Below are positions 27,851-36,970 of a stretch of 64,000 nucleotides of DNA, piece after piece (the first letter of the stretch is position 1; each line of letters begins with the position of its first letter). Origin of the DNA: Bacteroidales bacterium (GTDB taxonomy: Bacteria > Bacteroidota > Bacteroidia > Bacteroidales > UBA12077). The notes beneath the pieces are model-generated. The model did no database searches, was not told where the DNA came from, and was given only the letters and a program-made list of their open reading frames with translations. The stretch covers positions 1 through 64,000 of the forward strand of contig JANQHE010000053.1 in the NCBI GenBank assembly GCA_028282785.1. The letters run 5' to 3'. The position numbers were made by a program, and so were the translations under genes.

Positions 27851-29366
27851 TATTCAGATATTCATTATAATCATGCATTAAAGCTTCAAAAAACATTTTT
27901 GAGATAACTACGGACCCCTTCCAGGTAAAATGTGTATAATCGGTCCTTGCCAAAGGAGGATCGTTATTTACCCATGATGGCATGGAGTTTTCTCCACCCA
28001 TAGCTTTATACATATCCCAAAATGCACAACCGGTTTTAAAAGCAGCATTCTTTTGTGCTTCACGAATTTTTACAATATTAGGGTATGATACATATCTTCC
28101 ATACTTATTCTGCGACATATCGGAAACCCCAATAACAATAATAGAAATGTCAGGCCTCAGTCCTTTTAGTGTTTTCAACTGTTTATAAAATTGCCTCTCA
28201 TAATAGGAATAATCATCAACAATATGAGGAACAAGATTAACTCCAAATTGCATTATAATTAACTTGGCATTAATTTGTTGATACATGGACCTAAGAAAAG
28301 CAAGATCTGTATTGGTAAAATCAGTTCCACTACTTCCGCGTAACGGGATATTATCAACAGCGATACCATACTGATCATCCAGAGCAATGGCATAAATGTC
28401 AGGACTATCTTCACCCTTAAAACTTATTGTTATTTCATCCAAATTTCCGTCTATATCCCAGGTTAGTGTATTTAATTGATTTGATGTAGCGATTAATTCT
28501 GCATCAAGCGTATTTTCCTTATATTTTAGTTCAGCGATAAAAGGTCGTTTATTATATCCGTAAAATACTTTACATTTTTTGAATTTTCGAGTACGTAAAT
28601 ATGTAATATTTGATTTATATAAATTGATCTCACCAAAATACATTTTGTTTTCAAGTGAATTTAATGGTACAAATCTGCCAAAACTCATTAGGGCTCCCAG
28701 GCGTTTGTGAGTAATATTTCCATTTTTAATACTTTGAACTGTGTATCGTTCCCAGGTTCCATTAAGTTCCAGGTTCATGGAAATATTGGTACCTTTTATA
28801 ATAACGGGAGCAAACATTCCAATACCACAACCACCAAATTGTTTTTGTAACTCATTTCGAATATATGAACTGATACGATCTCCTTCTATTTGTGAATCAC
28901 CATAGTGTAAAATTCTGATAAGTTCTCCGGATTGCTTTAGATTTTTTAAATGGTTGAAAAAAGGATATAAAACCCTTTTGCTATCATCTTGATATTCAAT
29001 TTTTTGAAGAATTTCGCCAGGTTGTACTTTAGGAGTTATCTTAGTCTCGATTTCTTTTTCAACAATTGTATCTTTTGGAATTTCAGCCTTTAAAGAATCA
29101 GCAACAAGAATTGTGTCAGATATATTTGTAGATGTATCTAATACCATATCTTCTATATTTTCAGTAATTTCCGCCTGATGATATTTTAATATTTCTGAAA
29201 TATCCACATATTTTGATTCTTCCGGTGTAAGTACATTTCTAATATCAGGAAAGCGAAGAAAAAGGTTACTTCTAATTTGGATTCCATCCTTAGGAAAAGC
29301 CATCGATATAACAAAAAGCAATATAAAAATACTTAGTAGAAACAAAAAGATTTTGTAAGGCTTCAT
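27831..29366 (-). CDS. Membrane-anchored SGNH-hydrolase-like protein (O-acylation partner)
   Basis: A 511-residue protein with one N-terminal membrane helix (residues 5-24), a long polar linker rich in Thr/Glu/Asp (about 60-125) and an SGNH domain: GDSQIEGDR with Ser158, QFGVNLVPH, and RTDYTHFTWKG for the Asp-x-x-His pair. It is the first gene of the three-gene unit, and its 3' end overlaps the next SGNH gene by 20 bp. The linker could carry the domain through the periplasm. Two different SGNH proteins with one MBOAT parallels alginate and other exopolysaccharide acetylation sets. Confidence 0.85.
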   Translation of the reverse strand: MKPYKIFLFLLSIFILLFVISMAFPKDGIQIRSNLFLRFPDIRNVLTPEESKYVDISEILKYHQAEITENIEDMVLDTSTNISDTILVADSLKAEIPKDTIVEKEIETKITPKVQPGEILQKIEYQDDSKRVLYPFFNHLKNLKQSGELIRILHYGDSQIEGDRISSYIRNELQKQFGGCGIGMFAPVIIKGTNISMNLELNGTWERYTVQSIKNGNITHKRLGALMSFGRFVPLNSLENKMYFGEINLYKSNITYLRTRKFKKCKVFYGYNKRPFIAELKYKENTLDAELIATSNQLNTLTWDIDGNLDEITISFKGEDSPDIYAIALDDQYGIAVDNIPLRGSSGTDFTNTDLAFLRSMYQQINAKLIIMQFGVNLVPHIVDDYSYYERQFYKQLKTLKGLRPDISIIVIGVSDMSQNKYGRYVSYPNIVKIREAQKNAAFKTGCAFWDMYKAMGGENSMPSWVNNDPPLARTDYTHFTWKGSVVISKMFFEALMHDYNEYLNNENTDH

Positions 29367-29483
29367 TTAGTTATACTTGGATACTTTCAATTTGATTTCT
29401 AAATATATCAATATTTCTTTAAAATAAATGGTAAATAAATAATATGTTTTGTGTGTAGTACAATAGAGGTATTAAAAATATAT

Positions 29484-29520
29484 CAAAAAAAGGGAAGATT
29501 ATTTATGTTGTCATCTTCCC
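29484..29520 (-). terminator. Intrinsic terminator after the redoxin gene
   Basis: On the minus strand the 8-bp stem GGGAAGAT/ATCTTCCC (29520-29513 and 29499-29492) with a 13-nt loop is followed by seven T. It lies 10 bp past the redoxin stop. Confidence 0.85.
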
Positions 29521-29530
29521 AAACACATTA

Positions 29531-30319
29531 TTAGTGTGTAATGATAAATCTCTTAGTATAACTATTTGTTTCACTGTTTAGTCGTAATAAATAAATTCCA
29601 CTGTCTAATCCATTTAAAGGCAGCTCTATAGCTTCTCCAGGTTCTATATAATTTAAATCACCGGAAAGAACTATTTGTCCTGATAAATTAAGAACTTCAA
29701 AATTTGAATATTTAATTCGCGCATCCGGATTATCTATAAAGATTGATTCCTTTGCCGGAATCGGATATATTCTTAAAGATTGCTCTTTGTTTCCGAAATG
29801 ATTGGTGGAAGTTGTAGTTAAAAGACTTTCGATTACTTGCTTTGCATCACTTACCACACCGGATGTTGCATTGGATGTTGCCTTAAACTGGATTGTACCA
29901 CTTTGATCAATTACAATAATACGATCATAGGTTGTGCTATATGAAGATTGAACTGAAGATCCGTTCATTGCAACAGGATATGTAATACCAGTTTGATTAA
30001 TAAAATTTTCAACGCCCGATTTGCTGCCGTCCCATGTATCAATTCCCAGCGCAACAAAATCCGAGTTAGATTTAAAAGCATCATAGATACCTGTTTCCGT
30101 ATTATTTCCATTAGCTAAGCAATGTGAACAGGCATACCCAAAGAAAAAAAGAAATACTACCTTCCCTGTATGATCAGACAACGTAAATTCATCTCCACTT
30201 ACTGTGCTTAAAGTAAAATCAGGAGCTGAAGCTCCAACACCCTGACCTAAGGCGTTTATTTGCATAAAGCAAAGAAAATGAAGGCTTAAAATTAAAATAG
30301 AAATTTTTGTTGTTTTCAT
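29531..30319 (-). CDS. Secreted redoxin with T9SS type A C-terminal sorting domain
   Basis: A 262-residue protein: signal peptide (1-26), an AhpC/TlpA-like thioredoxin fold (30-170) with the active-site pair CSHC at Cys64 and Cys67, and a C-terminal domain of about 80 residues (from LRIYPIPAKESIFIDN to the end, SGIYLLRLNS, TKRFIITH) typical of type IX secretion cargo. The sorting domain would take it across the outer membrane to the surface. It lies 10 bp after the DUF6029 gene, in the same unit as a TlpA protein. An exported disulfide or peroxide redox role is inferred. Confidence 0.87.
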   Translation of the reverse strand: MKTTKISILILSLHFLCFMQINALGQGVGASAPDFTLSTVSGDEFTLSDHTGKVVFLFFFGYACSHCLANGNNTETGIYDAFKSNSDFVALGIDTWDGSKSGVENFINQTGITYPVAMNGSSVQSSYSTTYDRIIVIDQSGTIQFKATSNATSGVVSDAKQVIESLLTTTSTNHFGNKEQSLRIYPIPAKESIFIDNPDARIKYSNFEVLNLSGQIVLSGDLNYIEPGEAIELPLNGLDSGIYLLRLNSETNSYTKRFIITH

Positions 30320-30329
30320 AATTTTTGAT

Positions 30330-31826
30330 TTATATATGTGATAAAATTCTGATTTCTAAGCCTTGAAAATCTAATACATCGTAACAAACTCCTGAATTAC
30401 ATGCCGGTCCACCTCTTCTTTTCCCGTAAAATAAAATTATATGATGTTTGTTGTTAGGCCGGTATGAAAGTGTTCCTCCGGGATAAAAAGCATATTCTTC
30501 ATTTTCGTTTAACAGAAAGGGGTCCTTACTTATTTCTAAAAGAGCTGACGTTGTTAACTTATTTCGGATATTAAACTGATAAGAAAAATAAAAATTATAA
30601 AACTTATCTGTTTCGATTACTTTCCTTTCAACAAATTGTATTTGGCTTTCAATTATGGAACTTGCCTTATTGTGGCCAATATCAAAAGCAAATCCTCCGG
30701 AATATCTGTTATCTTCATTTGTAAATGGATCGCTTGAATAGTCCAGAAAAAAATTTGCAAATACTTGTCCCCCGATTTGTGTTTGGTATTCGGCAAAAAA
30801 CTCATTAAAAAGATGTGATTGCGATTCCGATATCTCATTATGCGCTATTGAATGATTAAATGTAATAAGGTTGTTATTTGGTAAACGGTAATAAACTTCC
30901 AGTTGATAACCTCGTTCGTTCGTTAAAATTGGAACATGAGTACTTCTGTTTAATAATTTATATGAATGTTCTTTAATCAATGTTGGAGGGTCAGATATTC
31001 CGGAACCTATTGAAAAGTTTTTATAATCTTTTAATTCTAAACTTACACCAAGGCTTTTCTTAACATAGTTTAAACTAAGATAGAAACCGTAGCTGCTGTC
31101 ATTATCAAATTTAAGTTCGGCATCAGAACCCGCTTTTAGAGCAAATTCCGTATATAACGATAAGTTTTTTGTAATTCGACTTTTTACGAACGCCGAAACA
31201 TAATTATCACTATTTCCTGCAATTTTATGATTCATAAAAATACTTCCTAACGCCAGCTTTTTATGCTGGAATTTTAGTTCTGCTCCCTGCACAAGATCAG
31301 GCCTGCGCTCGTTTTTACTTAAGGTGGGAGGAAGAGTAACATCCAAAACTTTACCGTAAACTCCTTTAATTTTAAACTTCCCTAGCTGATACCTTATTTC
31401 TGCACCTTCAAGATCTTTGTAAAACCCATACCTTATTCTATAACCTCGATCTTCCCATATGGATCCTGGTATTTCATAAGTTCTAAGCAGCAAACCTTTT
31501 CCAAAGGAAGGGTATATATTCCCAATTGTAACGGATAATTCTTGCGTTTTAAATTTTGCTCTATATTGACTTATGCTGGTATAACTTTTGTTGTCATCAA
31601 ACGATGGATAATACTGTTCGATTCTGGTTTGGAGGGTGATCGATTTGTAATTATAGGATAAGTTAAGTTGATCATACAAAGATGACTGATGTTCCGGCTT
31701 CAAACCTGGTATATTTCCCAATTGATATTCTAATAAATTACTTCCCCTGAAATTTCCCTGGCTATTAGCATTAGCAGAAAACAGAATAATAATTACAGGC
31801 AGTTTTATGTATTTATATTTATTCAT
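30330..31826 (-). CDS. DUF6029-like outer-membrane beta-barrel protein
   Basis: A 498-residue protein with a signal peptide (1-22) and alternating hydrophobic/aromatic strands throughout (LLEYQLGNIPG, LNLSYNYKSITLQTRIEQYYP, and IGNIYPSFGKGLLLRTYE), ending in strand-like LEIRILSHI. It resembles DUF6029, a Bacteroidota barrel family without known function. Three cysteines lie near the C terminus (CNSGVC and a third further along). It overlaps the upstream TlpA gene by 8 bp and precedes the exported redoxin by 10 bp, so it may serve the same redox unit. I rely on overall pattern for the family call. Confidence 0.75.
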   Translation of the reverse strand: MNKYKYIKLPVIIILFSANANSQGNFRGSNLLEYQLGNIPGLKPEHQSSLYDQLNLSYNYKSITLQTRIEQYYPSFDDNKSYTSISQYRAKFKTQELSVTIGNIYPSFGKGLLLRTYEIPGSIWEDRGYRIRYGFYKDLEGAEIRYQLGKFKIKGVYGKVLDVTLPPTLSKNERRPDLVQGAELKFQHKKLALGSIFMNHKIAGNSDNYVSAFVKSRITKNLSLYTEFALKAGSDAELKFDNDSSYGFYLSLNYVKKSLGVSLELKDYKNFSIGSGISDPPTLIKEHSYKLLNRSTHVPILTNERGYQLEVYYRLPNNNLITFNHSIAHNEISESQSHLFNEFFAEYQTQIGGQVFANFFLDYSSDPFTNEDNRYSGGFAFDIGHNKASSIIESQIQFVERKVIETDKFYNFYFSYQFNIRNKLTTSALLEISKDPFLLNENEEYAFYPGGTLSYRPNNKHHIILFYGKRRGGPACNSGVCYDVLDFQGLEIRILSHI

Positions 31827-32313
31827 TTAATAAGGCTTCTATTTTTTGTTTAAGAATTATTTCATCATTATTGGAATAACCAACGTGTGTATAAACAATT
31901 TCACCTTCTGAGTTTACAATGATCAAGGTAGGAAGCGAATTAATTAATAGGTCGTTCATTAAAACCTGATCACTATCAAGTATAACAGGGTAAGTAATAC
32001 CTAAAGAATATGAGAAAGGTTTTACTTTTGAGCTGTTTCTAGGGCTATCTTCATTAACTCCAATGAAATTTACACCTGAATCTTTAAATTCTTCGGATAA
32101 TTGAATAAGCTTTGGAATTGATTTGATACAAGGTTTACACCAGGTTGCCCAAAAATCGAGAACTGTGAGTTTTTCACCTTTCATCTCGGATAGTTGAACT
32201 TCATTTCCTTCAATATCAACAAAAGTATTGTTGAATATGGATTGTCCCATTGTTGAATAGGAAGAAATATTTACTATTAAGACTAAGCCAAAAAAGTATT
32301 TTATTAATTTCAT
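31819..32313 (-). CDS. TlpA-like periplasmic thioredoxin
   Basis: A 164-residue protein with a signal peptide (1-24) and a thioredoxin fold. The redox motif is WCKPC with Cys59 and Cys62, and the cis-proline segment is SLPTLIIV. Proteins of this kind reduce or transfer disulfides in the periplasm. It is the first gene of a three-gene unit with the DUF6029 barrel and the T9SS redoxin, overlapping the barrel gene by 8 bp. Confidence 0.9.
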   Translation of the reverse strand: MKLIKYFFGLVLIVNISSYSTMGQSIFNNTFVDIEGNEVQLSEMKGEKLTVLDFWATWCKPCIKSIPKLIQLSEEFKDSGVNFIGVNEDSPRNSSKVKPFSYSLGITYPVILDSDQVLMNDLLINSLPTLIIVNSEGEIVYTHVGYSNNDEIILKQKIEALLNE

Positions 32314-32606
32314 TGGTATGATTTATTTAAGGTTTATTATTTGTCGTTTATACACAAATTTCCTTACAATCTGATTCGTAAATTCGTTTTAATTATCTAA
32401 TTATTTGACAGGTAACAAAATAGAAAGTTCATTTGAACATGGCTTAATTCATAAGAAAATTTGAGTTGCTAACTTGGATTATAGGTTTAAAGAACTTTCT
32501 GATTAAGTAAGAAGAGATAGAAAAATCATGAAACTGAGGCAAAAGAAAACAGACAGGAAACCACCTGATTTACTTCCGGCTTTGTAAAAGTTGAATTGCA
32601 AAAATT

Positions 32607-32761
32607 AAAAGAGGTTGCCCAAAAAGTCTCGAAGACGTCATTGCGAATCCTGACATTTATAGTCAGGATGAAGCAATCTTTTTATTCTTGTAATCAATAG
32701 ATTACTTCGTCGTTCCTCCTCGTAATGACAGTAGGTTTTGACTTTTTGGACAACCTCTTTT
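32607..32761. repeat. MITE-like element with nested inverted repeats
   Basis: A 155-bp element bounded by 22-bp inverted repeats with one mismatch (32607-32628, AAAAGAGGTTGCCCAAAAAG..., and 32740-32761). Inside is a second, imperfect inverted pair containing GTCATTGCGAA...GAAGCAATCT and AGATTACTTCGTC...CGTAATGAC, plus a hairpin TCCTGAC/GTCAGGA. The inner motif resembles the widespread CGTCATTGCGAGG REP family. It sits in the 514-bp gap between the TlpA gene and the transglycosylase gene; the remainder of that gap shows nothing else. Confidence 0.75.
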
Positions 32762-32827
32762 ATTAAGTATAGTTATTATAAATAAAAATTTACTTAGTCT
32801 TAAATGCATTAGGTATACGAGAAAATT

Positions 32828-34369
32828 TTACCCTTTTAGTTTAATTTTTATATACTGTCCGGCTTTAAGTGATTTCGCACTGGTCATATTATTTAGTTTC
32901 ATAATATCATTTTCGGTAACACCGGAATATTTTTTAGCAATTTCCCAAAGCGTGTCACCATAACGGACTTTGTAATAAACGTATTTATTATCAATCGGTT
33001 CAGTTTTTATCTCCTCAGTTCTAGCCGTTGATTTACCGATTCTTTTTTGTTTTTCTTCAAATGAAAGGTTGTTGATATTAGAATATCTTGAAACAGTTCC
33101 TTTTGGAACATAAATATTTAATTTTTGACCTACTCGAATCATATTCCCACGAATATTATTCCAATAACGTATATCTGAAATTCTAACATTATACCATTCT
33201 GATATGTAACCAAGATTATCACCTGATTTTACAGTATAAATCAACTTATCTCTGTTAGTAGGTGGTTGAGGAACATAGTAAGAATGTTTAGGATTTTTTA
33301 TTGTGTTATCTGCATTGAAATAAATAGAATCCTTATATGCAAAGATTGAGTCTTGTAAATCAATGAATACGTCAATAAAATTCATTGGAATAGTAATTGG
33401 GAATTGAGTTCCTTTTGCAGGTATAATATCTCTTTTATATTGAGGATTTAAATCTCTTAAAGCTTTAAGAGGCAAATCCAATATTTCCGATACTTGTTTT
33501 AAGTGTAAGTTATCAGAAATCATGATTGTATCAGTTGCGATCGGAATCTCTGGATAGCGAGGATTTAAATTGTGTTCGCTATAATAATTGAAAGTATATG
33601 TTGCAGCGATATACGCAGGCACATAACCTCGGGTTTCTCTTGGTAAGCGATAATAAATTTCCCAAAAATCACGTTTACCCCCGGATCTTCGAATTGCTTT
33701 GTTTACATTTCCCGGACCACAATTATACGCTGCAATAACTAATGTCCAGTCATTAAACATTGCGTAGAGGTCTTTCATAAATAATGCTGCTGCATGAGCC
33801 GATTTTATTGGGTCCCGTCGTTCGTCAACAAATGAGTTTACAGTTAGATCATACATTCTGGCAGTACCATACATAAATTGCCACATTCCTGTTGCACCAA
33901 CTCTTGAAACAGCCCTTGGATTTAAAGCAGACTCAATGATTGCCATGTATTTTAGTTCTGTTGGAATACCGTAACTTTCAAAAATCTCTTCGATTTTAGG
34001 AAAGTAATAATCTGCTAATCCAATCATGGTTTCTACACTTTCTCTGCGTTTTTTTGTATAAACATGGATGTAATTGCGAACAATCTTATTATAAGATAAT
34101 TCAATTATTGAAGGTAAATTTTGTAATCGTTCTATATAAACCGAATCCGAAAATTCTGGTATTAAAGAGGAATCATAGTTAGAGTTGTAATCTGTTTTAA
34201 TTGCATTTTTAACATACCAAAGATCAATTAAGCTATCGAGGTTTGTTTGAAAACTTTCATTTACTTCATTATAGAACCTTATGGAGTCCTTTTTAGTAAA
34301 GTTTGAATTAGCTTTACAATCAATAATTTGCAAGAGTAATATGGCAATTAAAAATATATTCCTAAACAT
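32828..34369 (-). CDS. MltD-like lytic transglycosylase with two LysM domains
   Basis: Cleaves the glycan strands of peptidoglycan. Signal peptide (1-20), then a charged region, then the SLT domain (about residues 120-260) with the catalytic Glu in AIIESALNPRAVS near residue 145, GATGMWQFM and AYNCGPGNV. Two LysM peptidoglycan-binding domains follow (YTVKSGDNLGYIS near 372 and YYKVRYGDTLWEIA near 464). At 513 residues it matches Bacteroidota MltD. It is downstream of DUF5683, parB and parA, a common Bacteroidota order. Confidence 0.92.
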   Translation of the reverse strand: MFRNIFLIAILLLQIIDCKANSNFTKKDSIRFYNEVNESFQTNLDSLIDLWYVKNAIKTDYNSNYDSSLIPEFSDSVYIERLQNLPSIIELSYNKIVRNYIHVYTKKRRESVETMIGLADYYFPKIEEIFESYGIPTELKYMAIIESALNPRAVSRVGATGMWQFMYGTARMYDLTVNSFVDERRDPIKSAHAAALFMKDLYAMFNDWTLVIAAYNCGPGNVNKAIRRSGGKRDFWEIYYRLPRETRGYVPAYIAATYTFNYYSEHNLNPRYPEIPIATDTIMISDNLHLKQVSEILDLPLKALRDLNPQYKRDIIPAKGTQFPITIPMNFIDVFIDLQDSIFAYKDSIYFNADNTIKNPKHSYYVPQPPTNRDKLIYTVKSGDNLGYISEWYNVRISDIRYWNNIRGNMIRVGQKLNIYVPKGTVSRYSNINNLSFEEKQKRIGKSTARTEEIKTEPIDNKYVYYKVRYGDTLWEIAKKYSGVTENDIMKLNNMTSAKSLKAGQYIKIKLKG

Positions 34370-34478
34370 ATCTGAAATTTTATATAGTAAAGTTAGTTTA
34401 AAGCCCGAAATAACTACAATTGTGTTTAAAAAGGAAACGCTATTTGTTATAAATTGTTAAAATTGATTAAAAGTTTTT

Positions 34479-35042
34479 TTAAAAAGTTACCTTAAATGCA
34501 ATTCCATATGCATTTTGGTAATCAATAGATTGTTTAACTGCCGGTTGAATATTTAAGGAAAGGTCATCATTTATTTCATAATTAAACAGATGAGCATCAA
34601 CGGTTGCATCAACAACATTTAATAAATAAATAGCAGCCAATGAAATCACATTTAGATCCCTGTTTCTTCGGTAATTATCTTTTATATTCAGTACAATACT
34701 TTTTTCAGTATATCCTCTAAAGCTTGTGATTTCTTCCGCATCCATTTGTGCATATGCTGTTTTAAACGCATTATACTCACTATTATTAAAATTAAAATAA
34801 TAAATAAAAATACCTGTGGCACTGTAGATAACAGGAAGCTTCCAATACTTCTTGTTGTAGATTTGTCCTAGCCCGGGGATTAACGCGGAATAGATAGTTG
34901 CTTTATGTGGAGAATGAACTTTTAATAAAGTTTCTTGATTTACATGATTATCAGGAGAGGACATTTCTTGTCCTTTCCCAATATATGTACAACTTATAAA
35001 AAGTATCGTTATTAAAAGGATTTTAATATTTGTTCCCAGCAA
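34479..35042 (-). CDS. DUF5683 membrane protein
   Basis: A 187-residue protein with a signal peptide (ending IGKGQ) followed by the family signature HKATIYSALIPGLGQIYNKKYWKLP and a hydrophobic helix (IYSATGIFIYYF). A later hydrophobic stretch (VISLAAIYLLNVVDATVDAH) is also typical. The function of this Bacteroidota family is unknown; the gene habitually follows parB, as it does here with a 33-bp gap. Confidence 0.88.
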   Translation of the reverse strand: MLGTNIKILLITILFISCTYIGKGQEMSSPDNHVNQETLLKVHSPHKATIYSALIPGLGQIYNKKYWKLPVIYSATGIFIYYFNFNNSEYNAFKTAYAQMDAEEITSFRGYTEKSIVLNIKDNYRRNRDLNVISLAAIYLLNVVDATVDAHLFNYEINDDLSLNIQPAVKQSIDYQNAYGIAFKVTF

Positions 35043-35075
35043 AGTGATTTAGTTTTAAATAAATACCGGGCAAAA

Positions 35076-35942
35076 TTATTTCATTTTATCAATAATTCCC
35101 ATTATTCTTTCTAAATCTTCATCAGATTTAAATGGAATAACGATTTTGCCACTTCCTTTATTGTTACGTTTAAAATCAACTGCTGTTTCGAAATGCTCTA
35201 CCAGATGGTTTTTTAGCTGTTCATATTCTTCCGGTAAACGTACTTTTTCTTTCTGAGTTTTTGCTTTTGGAGTATTTATATCACGAATGATATCTTCTGT
35301 TTTACGAACAGATAATCCTTCGTCAATAACCTGATAATATATTTTTAGCTGGGTTTTCTCGTTTTCAATATTTACTAAAGCTCTCGCGTGACCCATTGAT
35401 ATTTGCTTATCACGGATTCCCAATTGGATTTCGGCAGGTAACTTTAATAATCTTAAATAATTAGAGATGGTTGAACGTTTCTTACCAACACGTTCGCTCA
35501 TGCTTTCTTGTGTTAGTTTACATTCTTCTATTAATCGCTGATAACTTATTGCAACTTCGATAGCATCCAGATCTTCACGCTGAATATTTTCAACCAGTGC
35601 CATTTCCAGCATTCCCTGGTCGTCAGCAAAACGAATAAATGCAGGGATTTTTTTTAATCCAGCCATTTGAGCAGCACGCAATCTGCGCTCTCCCGAAATT
35701 AACTGAAACTTATGATCGTTAAGATTTCTAACTGTAATAGGTTGAATAATACCTAACTCTTTAATTGAATTTGCTAATTCTTCTAAAGCTTCTTCATTAA
35801 AAATTGATCTTGGTTGAAAAGGGTTTGCCTCAATTTTATCAATATCAATTTCGTTAACGGCATCAGCTGTTACAATTTGTTCCTGACCCGCGTCATCAAT
35901 TAATGCACCTAATCCTCTACCTAATGCGTTTCTTTTTGCCAT
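35076..35942 (-). CDS. parB: ParB chromosome-partition protein / CTP-binding clamp
   Basis: Binds centromere-like parS sites and spreads on DNA. The N terminus KRNALGRGLGALI is the ParA-stimulating segment. The ParB/Srx domain has EANPFQPR, GIIQPITVR and ISGERRLRAAQMAG, followed by a helix-turn-helix (TQESMSERVGKKRSTISNYLRLLKL). The C-terminal dimer region ends IMGIIDKMK. It is 288 residues, normal for chromosomal ParB. It lies 21 bp after parA. No parS-like palindrome was noticed in the window. Confidence 0.95.
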   Translation of the reverse strand: MAKRNALGRGLGALIDDAGQEQIVTADAVNEIDIDKIEANPFQPRSIFNEEALEELANSIKELGIIQPITVRNLNDHKFQLISGERRLRAAQMAGLKKIPAFIRFADDQGMLEMALVENIQREDLDAIEVAISYQRLIEECKLTQESMSERVGKKRSTISNYLRLLKLPAEIQLGIRDKQISMGHARALVNIENEKTQLKIYYQVIDEGLSVRKTEDIIRDINTPKAKTQKEKVRLPEEYEQLKNHLVEHFETAVDFKRNNKGSGKIVIPFKSDEDLERIMGIIDKMK

Positions 35943-35963
35943 TTTCCCTCAAATTTATTGTAT

Positions 35964-36767
35964 TTATTCCTCAACTACTTTTTCAGCGTTAGCTATTTTA
36001 GTTTCATCATTCTTTTGTAAAATCTCGCGAGCTAAATTTAAATAATTCACTGACCCTTTAGAAGCTGCATCATACAATACAACAGGCTTTCCATAACTAG
36101 GAGATTCACTTAACTTAATATTTCTTTGAATGATGGTTTCAAAAACCATATCCTGGAAATGCTTTTTAACTTCGTCAACTACCTGGTTTGAAAGCCTTAA
36201 GCGTGGATCATACATGGTTAATAAGAAACCTTCGATTTCGAGTTCTTTATTTAACCTTGATTGAATGATTTTTACCGTATTTAATAATTTTCCCAATCCT
36301 TCAAGTGCAAAATATTCACACTGAACAGGAATTACAACAGAATCTGCAGCAGTTAATGCGTTAACCGTAATCAAGCCTAAAGATGGAGAACAATCAATTA
36401 GAATGTAATCATAATCATCTTTTATTTTTTCAATAACGTGCTTTAACATATATTCTCTGTTTGGCTGATTCAGCATTTCAATTTCGGCACCAACCAAATC
36501 AATGTGCGAAGGAATTAAATCTAAACCTTCGATATCACTGTTTAATATGATATTTTTTGGATCTTGATCATCAACTAAACACTCGTAAATACTTGTTTTA
36601 ATTGCTCTAATATCGAAACCGGTTCCGGATGTGGCATTTGCTTGCGGATCGGCGTCAACAATTAAAACTTTCTTTTCAAGTACAGCTAAACTTGCTGCTA
36701 AATTAATGGCAGTAGTAGTTTTTCCTACTCCTCCTTTTTGATTTGCTAATGCAATAATTTTTGCCAT
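35964..36767 (-). CDS. parA: ParA chromosome-partition ATPase
   Basis: A Walker-type P-loop ATPase that positions ParB-DNA complexes. The deviant Walker A is KGGVGKTTTAINLA (residues 10-23) and the Walker A' region is VLIVDADPQANAT. Walker B is DYILIDCSPSLG. It has no N-terminal DNA-binding extension, so it is the short chromosomal (Soj-like) type of 267 residues. It heads the parA-parB-DUF5683-mltD unit and has a probable promoter upstream. Confidence 0.95.
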   Translation of the reverse strand: MAKIIALANQKGGVGKTTTAINLAASLAVLEKKVLIVDADPQANATSGTGFDIRAIKTSIYECLVDDQDPKNIILNSDIEGLDLIPSHIDLVGAEIEMLNQPNREYMLKHVIEKIKDDYDYILIDCSPSLGLITVNALTAADSVVIPVQCEYFALEGLGKLLNTVKIIQSRLNKELEIEGFLLTMYDPRLRLSNQVVDEVKKHFQDMVFETIIQRNIKLSESPSYGKPVVLYDAASKGSVNYLNLAREILQKNDETKIANAEKVVEE

Positions 36768-36826
36768 AGAGATATTTTTTAAGGAATGATCCTGTTTTTA
36801 AAGACTTTTAACCTAATTTAGGATTT

Positions 36827-36855
36827 CAAAAATACAATTTTATCCTGTTATTCAA
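36827..36855 (-). promoter_or_regulatory. Putative parA promoter
   Basis: On the minus strand TTG (36855-36853), 18 bp, then TATTTTTG (36834-36827), a perfect -7. The site is about 60 bp upstream of the parA ATG. Confidence 0.5.
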
Positions 36856-36970
36856 TTTCACTAAGATAAGAATTGTAAACATTTTATTTTGATTTATGAA
36901 CAAATTATTAACAATGATTTGTCGTTTTTCTCACAAATGTTTGAAAGTGAAAGAACAATAAATTATAGGA

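Noticed and set aside
35076-36767. Search for parS centromere palindromes near parAB
   Set aside because: No copy of the usual TGTTnCACGTGnAACA sequence was found in the window; parS may be elsewhere on the chromosome.
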